Under the pieces are notes generated by a model, which saw only the letters and a list, made by a program, of their open reading frames with translations, was not told the origin of the DNA and ran no database searches. A stretch of DNA of 5,256 nt from a bacterium. GTDB taxonomy: Bacteria > Patescibacteriota > Saccharimonadia > Saccharimonadales > Saccharimonadaceae. Location of the stretch: contig JAKQOF010000016.1 in the NCBI GenBank assembly GCA_029565375.1, positions 1 through 5,256 of the forward strand, read 5' to 3'. The position numbers and the translations under genes were made by a program. Positions within the stretch are counted from its first letter, which is position 1. Every line of letters starts with the position of its first letter. Below are positions 1 through 5,065 of the stretch, one piece after another.

Positions 1-1197
1 GATGTATCGATTGGCAAGTTCTGTGGCTTGGCGCTTCGTTACCGAGACATCAGGAGGTAGCGGTACGAGCACAAAAAGGTTTTCGTGGCCTTTTGGCGCA
101 ACACTTTTATCGGTTTCGGTTGGTTTGCAAATATATATCGAGGCTTTCTCGGGCAGTGCTTTGCTGTCGTATATGTCTGTGAAGTTTTTGCGCCAGTCAT
201 CTACGAATAACAAATTGTGATGGGTAAATTGGTCGATAGAGCCCTTTACTCCTAAATACATAAGAAGTGCGCTGGGGCCAGCTTGTTGCTTTTGCCAGTA
301 CGATTCAGGATATGTCTGCTGGTCTGGTGCTAGTAGCGCTGTTTCGGTGTAGTGAAGATCAGCGTTTGAAATGACAATGTCCGCTGCAATATTTTCGCCG
401 GCAACACGCACGCCAACAGCATTGCCGTCTTTGACGATGATTTTTTGAACAGGTGCAGAGTAGTGAATATGAACGCCTAAGTCTTCGGAGATTTTGACTA
501 TGCCTTCAATGATTGTGTAGAGCCCGCGGTCTGGATAAAACACTCCTTCTTTAAAGTCGAGCGCACTCATGAGACTGTAGAGCGCAGGAGCACTAAATGG
601 TGAGGTGCCAAGAAACACCATTGGGTACTCAAGTATTTGCTGCAAACGTTTGGTGTGTAGTGACCCTGCTATATAGCGATGAATCGACGTAAAGGCAAGA
701 CGTGCCATCTGTGGTCCACGCTTCAGTAATGTCGTCTTTAGCAACTCTTGAGGCTTTTGGAAGTTGCTATAGAGAAAGTGGTCGATTGAAAGCCGATATA
801 TCTCGTCGCTTTTTTCGACGTAATCGTGCAGCCACGCTCCTGATCCCTTTTCTATACTTTCAAATGTCGCGGAGTCTTTTTCTAGGTCGCTCGTAATCGT
901 GATAGGATCGTTGTTTTCAAAGAAAACTTTGTACGCAGGAGACAGGCGCTTTAAATCAAGGAGATCGTCTACGGAGTACCCAAGTAGCTGGAAGTAATGC
1001 TCAAATACTTCAGGCATTAAATACCATGATGGGCCGGTATCAAATGTAAAGCCATCCTTCTTTAGTATTCCTGCGCGACCACCTGCTCTGTCTGACGTCT
1101 CGTAGACATGTACGTCGTAGCCAGCTTTCGCCAAAAGATTTGCTGTTGCAAGTCCGCCAATGCCTGCGCCGATAATGATAACTTTTTTTTGTGTCAT
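1..1197 (-). CDS. crtI: Phytoene desaturase (CrtI family), 3' end beyond window
   Basis: FAD-dependent desaturase/oxidoreductase of the CrtI/CrtN family, which introduces conjugated double bonds into phytoene to give lycopene or a related carotene, usually at the membrane. The first 399 residues are present; the family is about 490-510 long, so roughly 100 C-terminal residues, including the second FAD-contact motif, lie off the left edge. Seen: an N-terminal dinucleotide-binding fold VIIIGAGIGGL (residues 6-16), an acidic E33 ending the second beta strand, GGR (39-41), and the family-typical stretch FDTGPSWYLMP (52-62). The frame is open from the ATG at 1197 to base 1. The start overlaps the crtB stop as ATGA (1194-1197), indicating translational coupling as last known gene of the crtE-crtB-crtI operon. 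Whether it makes three or four desaturations, or acts on C30 substrate, cannot be read from sequence. Confidence 0.93.
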   Translation of the reverse strand, partial: MTQKKVIIIGAGIGGLATANLLAKAGYDVHVYETSDRAGGRAGILKKDGFTFDTGPSWYLMPEVFEHYFQLLGYSVDDLLDLKRLSPAYKVFFENNDPITITSDLEKDSATFESIEKGSGAWLHDYVEKSDEIYRLSIDHFLYSNFQKPQELLKTTLLKRGPQMARLAFTSIHRYIAGSLHTKRLQQILEYPMVFLGTSPFSAPALYSLMSALDFKEGVFYPDRGLYTIIEGIVKISEDLGVHIHYSAPVQKIIVKDGNAVGVRVAGENIAADIVISNADLHYTETALLAPDQQTYPESYWQKQQAGPSALLMYLGVKGSIDQFTHHNLLFVDDWRKNFTDIYDSKALPEKASIYICKPTETDKSVAPKGHENLFVLVPLPPDVSVTKRQATELANRYI

Positions 1198-2024
1198 GAT
1201 TGTGTGCTTTCTTTGGCAATTGTTTTCACGAGTAAGGCTAGCTTGTGAGCGTTATTGACGCGGACTCGTTTTTGCTTAATACGTTCAGCGGATGTGTGAC
1301 GAAGTTTTTCGAGGAGCGTCGAGTAGTAGGAAAGGCTGGTGGATACAGCAACACGTGATGACTTTGGCAACCGCGCAAGTGACTCCTTGGCAAGTCTTAT
1401 ATCTTTTTCAATATCATCAATAATCGCTTTTTTGGCTGCCTCGTCAAACGATGCAAACGTCGTTCCTGGAAAATACATGCGATTAAGTGACTGACTGTCA
1501 CTCGCAAGATCACGCAGAAAGTTGACCTTCTGGTAGGCCGCGCCCAGTGCTTGCGCGCCTTCTCGTAGGGATTCGTACTGTGTATCGTTACCACTACAAA
1601 AAACACGAAGGCACATAAGGCCAATAACTTCAGCAGACCCATAAATGTATGTCTTATACAGTTTTTCTGTATATGTTTGTGGTGACAGATCCATGCGCAT
1701 GCTGGTAAAAAACGGCGCGATAATCGTTTTAGTAATGCCGTATTGTCGTGCGGTCAAGGCAAATGCATGAACAATCAGGTTGGTGCTGTAGCCAGTTTTT
1801 ATTGCTGTGTATGTCTCTAGTTCGAGCGCGTCGAGTAACTCCCGTTGATCAGTTCCTGTGTATGTATCAACAATCTCATCAGCAACACGGACAAGGCCGT
1901 ACACTGCATAGATATGTGGTCGAATGGACGCAGAAAATAGTTTGCTGCTAATGCCAAATGACGTTGAATAGGCAAGTGTGAGGTGACGGCTTGTTTGGTA
2001 GGCAACACGAGTGTAGAGGTCCAT
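1194..2024 (-). CDS. crtB: Phytoene synthase (squalene/phytoene synthase family)
   Basis: Head-to-head prenyl transferase that condenses two GGPP to phytoene (or two FPP to dehydrosqualene if it is a CrtM-type enzyme). It has 276 residues, slightly short but complete for the family (about 280-310). Seen: YSTSF near residues 19-23, first Asp-rich motif D49-E-I-V-D53 preceded by YGLVR, the YIYGSAEVIGLM segment (126-137), second Asp-rich motif in QKVNFLRDLASD (165-176; D171 and D175), then R182-M-Y-F-P186. Both Mg-diphosphate motifs are intact, so activity is expected. The ATG at 2024 directly abuts the TAG of the upstream prenyl synthase gene; the TGA overlaps the crtI start by four bases. Only a weak purine-rich stretch (GCGAGA) precedes the start, consistent with coupled translation. 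Family assignment is secure; C40 versus C30 substrate is inferred from context only. Confidence 0.94.
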   Translation of the reverse strand: MDLYTRVAYQTSRHLTLAYSTSFGISSKLFSASIRPHIYAVYGLVRVADEIVDTYTGTDQRELLDALELETYTAIKTGYSTNLIVHAFALTARQYGITKTIIAPFFTSMRMDLSPQTYTEKLYKTYIYGSAEVIGLMCLRVFCSGNDTQYESLREGAQALGAAYQKVNFLRDLASDSQSLNRMYFPGTTFASFDEAAKKAIIDDIEKDIRLAKESLARLPKSSRVAVSTSLSYYSTLLEKLRHTSAERIKQKRVRVNNAHKLALLVKTIAKESTQS

Positions 2025-3095
2025 CTAGTAATCTCGCTTTGTTGCTTTATCGATGAGCGCTTCAAACTGTGCTGTTGCCTCTGGATGGAAGGCGAGTTCA
2101 GTCAGTGCTTGGCGAGCGCTTTGCACGTGACGAGCAATCGTATTTTCACTTTGCTCTTTTGCCCCGCTAGAGATGATAAGATTTTTGATTGCCTGCACGT
2201 CATTGTCGGATATGGTGGCTGTACCAAAGTGCGTATTGAAAAAGTCAGAATCTTGGTCGGACAGATTATGTCGAGTTAGGTCGATGAGGTGTGTCTTCTT
2301 TCCCTCGCGGATATCGCCTGTGTTTGATTTGCCTGTTTTTGCCTCATCACCAAAGACACCAAGTAAGTCATCGGTTAACTGGTAGGCGATTCCAAGGTTG
2401 GTCGCAAAGTCGCGCAGTAATGTTATTTTTGCAGCTGGAGCATTTGCAAGTTGTGCGCCAATAACACATGGTCCAACAAAGGAGTAACTCGCAGTTTTGT
2501 ATAATGTGACTTTCAGTGGATCAATTGCGCCAATAGGTCGGAATGACGATTCTGTGTCGATTAATTCACCACCTGCAACGTTAAAAATACTTTCGTACAT
2601 TTGGGTCATTGCCACGATTTTTGTATCCGCAGAAAGGGTGCTGTCTGCGATTAACTTGTGCGCACCGGCTATCATTAAGTCACCAGCGAGGATTGCTGCA
2701 CTGTTTGCGTAGTGCAACCGGTCTGAGGGGCTTGCAACAATCGGTTCATATACGTGCAAGTAGCTGCCGGTGATATTATCGACACCGTATCGCACCAGGT
2801 CGCGGTCAATAATATCGTCATGGATGAGCATACTAAAGTGTAATAGTTCTTGAGCACAGGCAATAGGGATAATAGCTTCGAGGTCTTTACCGCCAAATGC
2901 AAGGTATGACATAACGACAATCTTTGGTCGGATGCGTTTGCCGCCGGACTGATGCAGTCGTTCAAGATTTTGCCACAACGTCGCATAATGGTCGTCGACA
3001 TCTTTTGCCTCGGCAAGTGACCGGCTGAAAAAGTCGGCCAGCGTTTGGTCAATCAGTGAGGCAATGTATTGCTCGGACGCATGCTCAGTACTCAT
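2025..3095 (-). CDS. crtE: Polyprenyl (geranylgeranyl-type) diphosphate synthase
   Basis: Trans-isoprenyl diphosphate synthase of 356 residues, elongating allylic diphosphates with IPP; the operon position before crtB/crtI indicates it supplies GGPP for carotenoids. Seen: GGKRIRP (51-57, IPP binding), first Asp-rich motif HDDIID (D93, D94, D97) without the two-residue insertion of classical bacterial FPP synthases, K200-T201, and second motif Q-L-T-D-D-L-L-G-V-F-G-D (239-250), the DDLLGVFGD form found in actinobacterial/archaeal-type enzymes, followed by GKS and GDIREGKKT (255-268). The usual RRG after the first motif reads RYG (102-104). Residues 4 and 5 before D93 are M89 and S88; the lack of an aromatic there is compatible with a product of C20 or longer, so crtE is a contextual name. 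ATG chosen because a TATAAT lies seven bases upstream and no Shine-Dalgarno is present. Confidence 0.9.
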   Translation of the reverse strand: MSTEHASEQYIASLIDQTLADFFSRSLAEAKDVDDHYATLWQNLERLHQSGGKRIRPKIVVMSYLAFGGKDLEAIIPIACAQELLHFSMLIHDDIIDRDLVRYGVDNITGSYLHVYEPIVASPSDRLHYANSAAILAGDLMIAGAHKLIADSTLSADTKIVAMTQMYESIFNVAGGELIDTESSFRPIGAIDPLKVTLYKTASYSFVGPCVIGAQLANAPAAKITLLRDFATNLGIAYQLTDDLLGVFGDEAKTGKSNTGDIREGKKTHLIDLTRHNLSDQDSDFFNTHFGTATISDNDVQAIKNLIISSGAKEQSENTIARHVQSARQALTELAFHPEATAQFEALIDKATKRDY

Positions 3096-3108
3096 TACTG
3101 TGATTATA
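3096..3108 (-). promoter_or_regulatory. Leaderless-type promoter of the carotenoid operon
   Basis: A perfect TATAAT (minus strand, 3108 to 3103) is followed by seven bases (CACAGTA) and then the crtE ATG. With a usual -10 to start distance, transcription would begin at or within a base or two of the A of ATG, giving a leaderless mRNA. No Shine-Dalgarno is visible and no convincing -35 box lies 16-18 bases upstream. The same geometry occurs at 5117-5130, which strengthens the call. Confidence 0.6.
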
Positions 3109-3140
3109 CTCTGTTAGCGCACAGTTATCCATCAATACAT

Positions 3141-3176
3141 ATAACAAAATACCCCGCTGTAAAAGCGAGGTATTTT
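3141..3176 (-). terminator. Rho-independent terminator of the RRM gene
   Basis: Arms 3146-3158 and 3164-3176 form a 13-bp stem with a 5-nt loop. Read on the minus strand the single non-Watson-Crick position is a G-U wobble; on the plus strand it would be a C/A mismatch, so the hairpin favours the minus strand. It lies about 20 bases after the RRM stop and is followed by a T-rich run (ATTTTGTTAT). It insulates the RRM gene from the carotenoid operon that starts about 40 bases further on. Confidence 0.82.
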
Positions 3177-3195
3177 GAAGTGTACGGGTAGTAAA

Positions 3196-3528
3196 CTACC
3201 AGCTACGCTGACGGAATGAACCGCCGTCGCCACCACCGTTACCACGGTCGTTGCCGCCGAAGTCACGACGAGGTCGATCTTCCTTTGGACGTGCTAGGCC
3301 AACGCTGATTGCGCGACCGTCAAGCTCTTTGCCATCAAGCTGGTCAACAGCTTTTTGGTTGTTTGCTTCGTCTGTAAATTCAACAAAGCCGAAGCCCTTT
3401 GAACGACCGCTGTCGCGGTCAGTGATTACTCGTGCGCTTGATACTTCACCGATTTGCTCAAAAAATGCTTTGAGTGTGTCATCAGTAGTAGCGTATGCTA
3501 GGCTACCGATAAATAGATTTTGTGCCAT
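3196..3528 (-). CDS. Single-RRM RNA-binding protein with Gly/Arg-rich tail
   Basis: A 110-residue RNA-binding protein of the type known from cyanobacteria (Rbp proteins) and many Patescibacteria; such proteins act as RNA chaperones or in RNA turnover, in some cyanobacteria in response to cold. Seen: one complete RRM with RNP2 LFIGSL (5-10) and RNP1 KGFGFVEF (44-51), with the aromatic residues at the RNA-stacking positions F6, F46 and F48. After about residue 82 comes a low-complexity basic tail, RPRRDFGGNDRGNGGG and onward, ending in QRSW, resembling RGG-type tails. The ATG at 3528 fits the RRM start (MAQNLFIG is nearly flush with the first beta strand). Only a purine-rich stretch (AAGAAGAAAAGAG) precedes it, a poor Shine-Dalgarno. 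It is monocistronic, with a terminator downstream and a long leader upstream. RNA targets are unknown. Confidence 0.93.
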   Translation of the reverse strand: MAQNLFIGSLAYATTDDTLKAFFEQIGEVSSARVITDRDSGRSKGFGFVEFTDEANNQKAVDQLDGKELDGRAISVGLARPKEDRPRRDFGGNDRGNGGGDGGSFRQRSW

Positions 3529-3704
3529 ATTGTCTGTACTCTTTTCTTCTTAATCTGATACTTATTATCGTCAGACCGACCGCTTCTGCGATGTTTGCGA
3601 AGAAGAGAGTTTACCAAAGAGGTAAGCGCCCGCCTTTTGCCTTAATACGCGTGTGCTTCTGAACGCTATTATTTAAGCATACTCTGTATATAAATGCTAG
3701 TATA
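3529..3704 (-). promoter_or_regulatory. Possible long 5' leader of the RRM gene
   Basis: A TATACT at 3704 to 3699 (minus strand) is a possible -10 box, without a good -35; if used, the mRNA leader would be about 165 nt. Within it, TTACC/GGTAA arms (3611-3625) form a small hairpin, and purine-rich sequence precedes the start codon. Cold-induced cyanobacterial rbp genes carry regulatory leaders, so regulation in the leader is plausible, but this is inference; the promoter is weakly supported. Confidence 0.25.
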
Positions 3705-3823
3705 AGCGACATCGGCTCAAGAGAGATCCGGGTCCTGTCCTTCGATTTACCCCTTCTTTTGATTTTCTTTCAGAAACATCAAAAGCGGGTGTTGCCCCAT
3801 CGAACGCCACCCGTAGCCGCACA

Positions 3824-3987
3824 TATAATGCTTGTGTTTCTGCCATGAATAATGGATAATAATGTGTAGAGCTGGTGCGCCAAAGGGGTAACCTTTGCGC
3901 TTAACATAAAAACAAACACAAAAAGTGCCCCGGGTGGGCGCGCAACAGCAAAACAAGACTCGTCCCTGGTGCCTGGGGCGAGTTTTT
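3824..3987 (+). ncRNA. Candidate structured small RNA (unrecognised)
   Basis: A perfect TATAAT (3824-3829, no clear -35) is followed by four successive hairpins (3843-3855, 3877-3900, 3925-3941, 3958-3983), the last a strong intrinsic terminator on the plus strand. There is no plus-strand reading frame of note between them, so the terminator needs some non-coding transcript of roughly 150 nt to explain it. I do not recognise it as tmRNA, 6S, SRP or RNase P RNA: the tmRNA tRNA-like ends and the RNase P conserved core are not seen. Low confidence, resting on the promoter-hairpins-terminator arrangement. Confidence 0.3.
3958..3987 (+). terminator. Intrinsic terminator upstream of tRNA-Ala
   Basis: Arms ACTCGTCCC (3958-3966) and GGGGCGAGT (3975-3983) pair over 9 bp with one U-G wobble and an 8-nt loop, followed directly by TTTTT. 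On the minus strand the wobble becomes a mismatch and there is no T-run, so it works on the plus strand. No plus-strand gene lies upstream, implying an unannotated transcript. Confidence 0.75.
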
Positions 3988-3991
3988 GATA

Positions 3992-3997
3992 TACAAT
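3992..3997 (+). promoter_or_regulatory. Probable -10 box of tRNA-Ala
   Basis: TACAAT (3992-3997) sits ten bases before the mature 5' end of the tRNA, so transcription would begin about four bases upstream of it. No recognisable -35 is present; it would overlap the preceding terminator. Supported mainly by position. Confidence 0.4.
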
Positions 3998-4007
3998 TGT
4001 TAGCTAT

Positions 4008-4084
4008 GGGGCTGTAGCTCAGTTGGCTAGAGCGCTTCCATGGCATGGAAGAGGTCCAGGGTTCGAGTCCCTGTAGCTCCACCA
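4008..4084 (+). tRNA. tRNA-Ala (anticodon GGC), CCA encoded
   Basis: A complete 77-nt cloverleaf. The acceptor stem GGGGCTG (4008-4014) pairs with TAGCTCC, including the G3-U70 wobble that is the alanine identity element. The D arm has GCTC/GAGC with a GG-containing loop; the anticodon arm CTTCC-ATGGCAT-GGAAG presents GGC, reading GCC codons; the T arm is CAGGG-TTCGAGT-CCCTG; discriminator A4081 is followed by encoded CCA (4082-4084). All stems are intact, so it should be functional. Parts of it are repeated downstream, directly (4200-4226) and inverted (4134-4152). Confidence 0.97.
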
Positions 4085-4085
4085 T
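4059..4085 (+). repeat. Direct repeat copy 1 (tRNA-Ala 3' end)
   Basis: The last 26 bases of the tRNA plus one T (starting GGGTTCGAGTCC, ending CCACCAT) recur identically at 4200-4226. This is the T-arm-to-CCA segment typically used as attachment site by tRNA-targeting tyrosine recombinases; here it would be the copy that keeps the tRNA whole. Confidence 0.9.
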
Positions 4086-4093
4086 ATGAAGAA

Positions 4094-4114
4094 CCGGCTA
4101 TTTGCCGGCTTTTT
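4094..4114 (+). terminator. Terminator of tRNA-Ala
   Basis: CCGGC (4094-4098) and GCCGG (4104-4108) form a 5-bp GC stem with loop TATTT, then a C and five Ts (4110-4114). It begins ten bases after the encoded CCA and ends the monocistronic tRNA transcript. Confidence 0.8.
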
Positions 4115-4133
4115 ATATGGTGATTTCACTTAC

Positions 4134-4152
4134 CTCGAACCCTGGACCTCTT
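4134..4152 (-). repeat. Inverted 19-base fragment of tRNA-Ala
   Basis: CTCGAACCCTGGACCTCTT on the plus strand is the exact reverse complement of 4049-4067, the end of the anticodon stem, the variable region and half of the T arm. Its first nine bases are also the perfect complement of 4200-4208 in the downstream direct repeat, so a transcript across the region could close a 9-bp stem around 57 nt. No other tRNA parts are found around it on the minus strand, so it is a fragment, not a second tRNA gene. Confidence 0.88.
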
Positions 4153-4199
4153 AAACAATAGAAAATAGTCCAGTAGCCCATCGCGCACCAAGCGCGCTG

Positions 4200-4226
4200 G
4201 GGTTCGAGTCCCTGTAGCTCCACCAT
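4200..4226 (+). repeat. Direct repeat copy 2 (tRNA-Ala 3' end), att-like
   Basis: A 27-base perfect copy of 4059-4085, offset by 141 bases. Upstream of it there is no 5' acceptor arm, D arm or anticodon arm with U33, so this is not a second tRNA. The preceding bases instead form a GC-rich hairpin, CCCA-T-CGCGC / GCGCG-C-TGGG (4177-4201). The final T is also the first base of the -35 box of the next gene. It reads as an attR-like scar or a tRNA-derived relic; no integrase is present between the two copies. Confidence 0.85.
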
Positions 4227-4254
4227 TGATTTTATTCGTATTTTCGTATATAAT
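4226..4254 (+). promoter_or_regulatory. Near-consensus sigma-70 promoter of the membrane gene
   Basis: TTGATT (4226-4231), a spacer of exactly 17 bases, and a perfect TATAAT (4249-4254). Predicted transcription start is near A4261, giving a leader of about 134 nt before the GTG at 4395. ACGTA/TACGT (4261-4275) would form a small hairpin at the very 5' end. This is the best -35/-10 pair in the window and begins at the edge of the tRNA-derived repeat. Confidence 0.75.
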
Positions 4255-4291
4255 ATGTCCACGTATATTCTACGTTGCACCTTGGTATAGC

Positions 4292-4345
4292 GATAACTGA
4301 CCGATGACTCGATCACACTTGTGGTCGGATGATCGGTCAGTTATC
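4292..4345 (+). promoter_or_regulatory. Long hairpin in the 5' leader of the membrane gene
   Basis: GATAACTGACCGAT (4292-4305) and ATCGGTCAGTTATC (4332-4345) pair perfectly over 14 bp. The interior continues with one A-U pair between two mismatches and then an 8-bp inner stem (4309-4316 with 4321-4328) closed on loop ACTT. Two inner pairs are G-U wobbles in plus-strand RNA and become A/C mismatches on the other strand, so the fold favours the plus-strand transcript. No T-run follows, so it is not a simple terminator. It could be a leader control element, an mRNA-stabilising structure, or a split operator for a dimeric repressor. Confidence 0.6.
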
Positions 4346-4358
4346 CTTCTGGCCTCGC

Positions 4359-4389
4359 TCTCCGCGAACACGGAGAATTGGGCTGGAGG
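4359..4389 (+). promoter_or_regulatory. Second leader hairpin and strong Shine-Dalgarno
   Basis: TCTCCG/CGGAGA (4359-4364, 4371-4376) form a 6-bp stem with loop CGAACA, followed nine bases later by GGAGG (4385-4389), five bases from the GTG at 4395. This site decides the start: the in-frame ATG at 4329 lies inside the long hairpin and has no ribosome site. It is the only consensus Shine-Dalgarno before a gene in this window. Confidence 0.7.
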
Positions 4390-4394
4390 TTGTT

Positions 4395-5054
4395 GTGAAA
4401 AAGAATGTCACTCCCTCGTTGGGAGGTGTCGAGCGTCGAGATTGGAACCTCTTCGAGGTCCTTCTCGTCGTTGCCCGTGTCGTGATGGTGCTTGCTCTTT
4501 GGGGTGCCCTCGTCATGGTGGGTCCTCAGGCGCAGAACATCGGCGGGTGGTTCGTGGCCCTCGCTGTTGCCGAACTGCTGTTCCTGGCGTTCGGTACCTG
4601 GCGCTGGGCTTATGGCCAGACCAATGTCAAGGAGACTCTCGCTGAGCGGATCGCCGTCGAGCTTGTGCCCGTCGTGCCTCTCGTCTTGGTCGTGCTCGTC
4701 TTGGCGCAGGCCTACTTGGCGCCGATCGTGATGTGGCAGGGCCTCCTGATCATCTTCTTGGTTGTGATCTGGGTCTTCGCGTACCTCACGCATCGTGAGT
4801 TCACGCGGCAGCCGGCGGAGCGCTACCTGTTGATGCGGGCTGCGACGTGGAGCGTTCAGGCGCTCGGGCTCTTCTGGGCCGTCTATGTCGTGTATGGTGC
4901 GTACCTCACGACACTGACGAATCCTCTTCAGGTGGTGCTGACGATTACATTTACTCTGCTCGCAGGGTTCATTGTCGTCTTCGGATGCCTGGGTGCCTAC
5001 CTGTCGTACGCAGATCGCTACGAGCGCGAGCAGGAGCCCGACTTCCGCAGCTAA
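4395..5054 (+). CDS. Putative six-span membrane protein, GC-rich, unrecognised
   Basis: I do not recognise a family. From the GTG start it is 219 residues, with a short basic N-terminus (VKKN) and about six hydrophobic spans, near residues 20-43, 50-70, 88-108, 112-132, 149-171 and 178-203, then a charged tail DRYEREQEPDFRS. Loops carry conserved-looking charged patches such as FGTWRWAYGQTNVKETLAER (66-85) and LTHREFTRQPAERYL (131-145). There is no lysine in the last span, so it is not a rhodopsin, and no lycopene cyclase or transporter motif was identified. Sampled lines give about 60% GC against mid-40s in neighbours; it also has a GTG start, strong GGAGG, own promoter, leader hairpins and own palindromic terminator. 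All of this suggests a transferred single-gene cassette, possibly from an actinobacterium. Coding status is well supported by length and composition; function is unknown. Confidence 0.82.
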   Translation: MKKNVTPSLGGVERRDWNLFEVLLVVARVVMVLALWGALVMVGPQAQNIGGWFVALAVAELLFLAFGTWRWAYGQTNVKETLAERIAVELVPVVPLVLVVLVLAQAYLAPIVMWQGLLIIFLVVIWVFAYLTHREFTRQPAERYLLMRAATWSVQALGLFWAVYVVYGAYLTTLTNPLQVVLTITFTLLAGFIVVFGCLGAYLSYADRYEREQEPDFRS

Positions 5055-5065
5055 ATACCAACGGT

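Larger units (their letters stand above)
3705..4007. other. Gene-free stretch rich in hairpins
   Basis: No convincing protein gene is found here. The long minus-strand frame across 3747-4085 begins inside the tRNA and is spurious. Several inverted repeats are visible: CTTTTGAT/ATCAAAAG (3756-3763, 3778-3785), extendable by TTTC/GAAA with one bulged C; CGGGTG/CACCCG (3786-3791, 3808-3813); CCAT/ATGG (3843-3855); GCGC(C)AAAGG/CCTTTGCGC (3877-3900); GTGCCC/GGGCGC (3925-3941); and the terminator at 3958-3987. The second half is described separately as a candidate small RNA. A 49-codon minus-strand frame starting at 3846 has no ribosome site and no recognisable product. Confidence 0.5.

Noticed and set aside
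3700..3846. 49-codon minus-strand frame MAETQALYVRLRVAF and onward
   Set aside because: No ribosome site, no recognisable similarity, and it runs through inverted repeats; too weak to call.
3747..4085. Minus-strand 112-codon frame beginning MVELQGLEPWTSS
   Set aside because: It starts inside the antisense of tRNA-Ala; the MVELQGLEP beginning is a well-known spurious translation of tRNA genes, and the frame crosses the terminator and hairpins.
4148..4225. Possible second tRNA ending in the repeated CCA sequence
   Set aside because: No matching 5' acceptor arm, no D arm, and the only anticodon-like hairpin lacks U33; the T stem is weakened. Treated as a fragment.
4008..4226. CRISPR array
   Set aside because: Only one direct duplication, derived from a tRNA; no regular repeat-spacer units and no cas genes.
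4113..4316. Minus-strand 67-codon frame containing MVELQGLEPQR
   Set aside because: Also antisense to the tRNA-derived repeat and overlapping the membrane gene's promoter; no ribosome site and no recognisable domain.
4292..4345. Integron attC site
   Set aside because: The arms lack the RYYYAAC/GTTRRRY core-site pattern and no integron integrase or cassette array is present.
4329..4394. Upstream ATG start for the membrane protein (22 extra residues)
   Set aside because: The ATG lies inside the right half of the large hairpin with no Shine-Dalgarno, and the extra residues are not helix-like; GGAGG five bases before the GTG at 4395 is far better.
4395..5054. Membrane gene as rhodopsin or lycopene cyclase, given the carotenoid operon nearby
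   Set aside because: About six spans, no lysine in the last span for retinal attachment, and no lycopene cyclase motif seen; proximity is the only argument and its composition is foreign to the operon.
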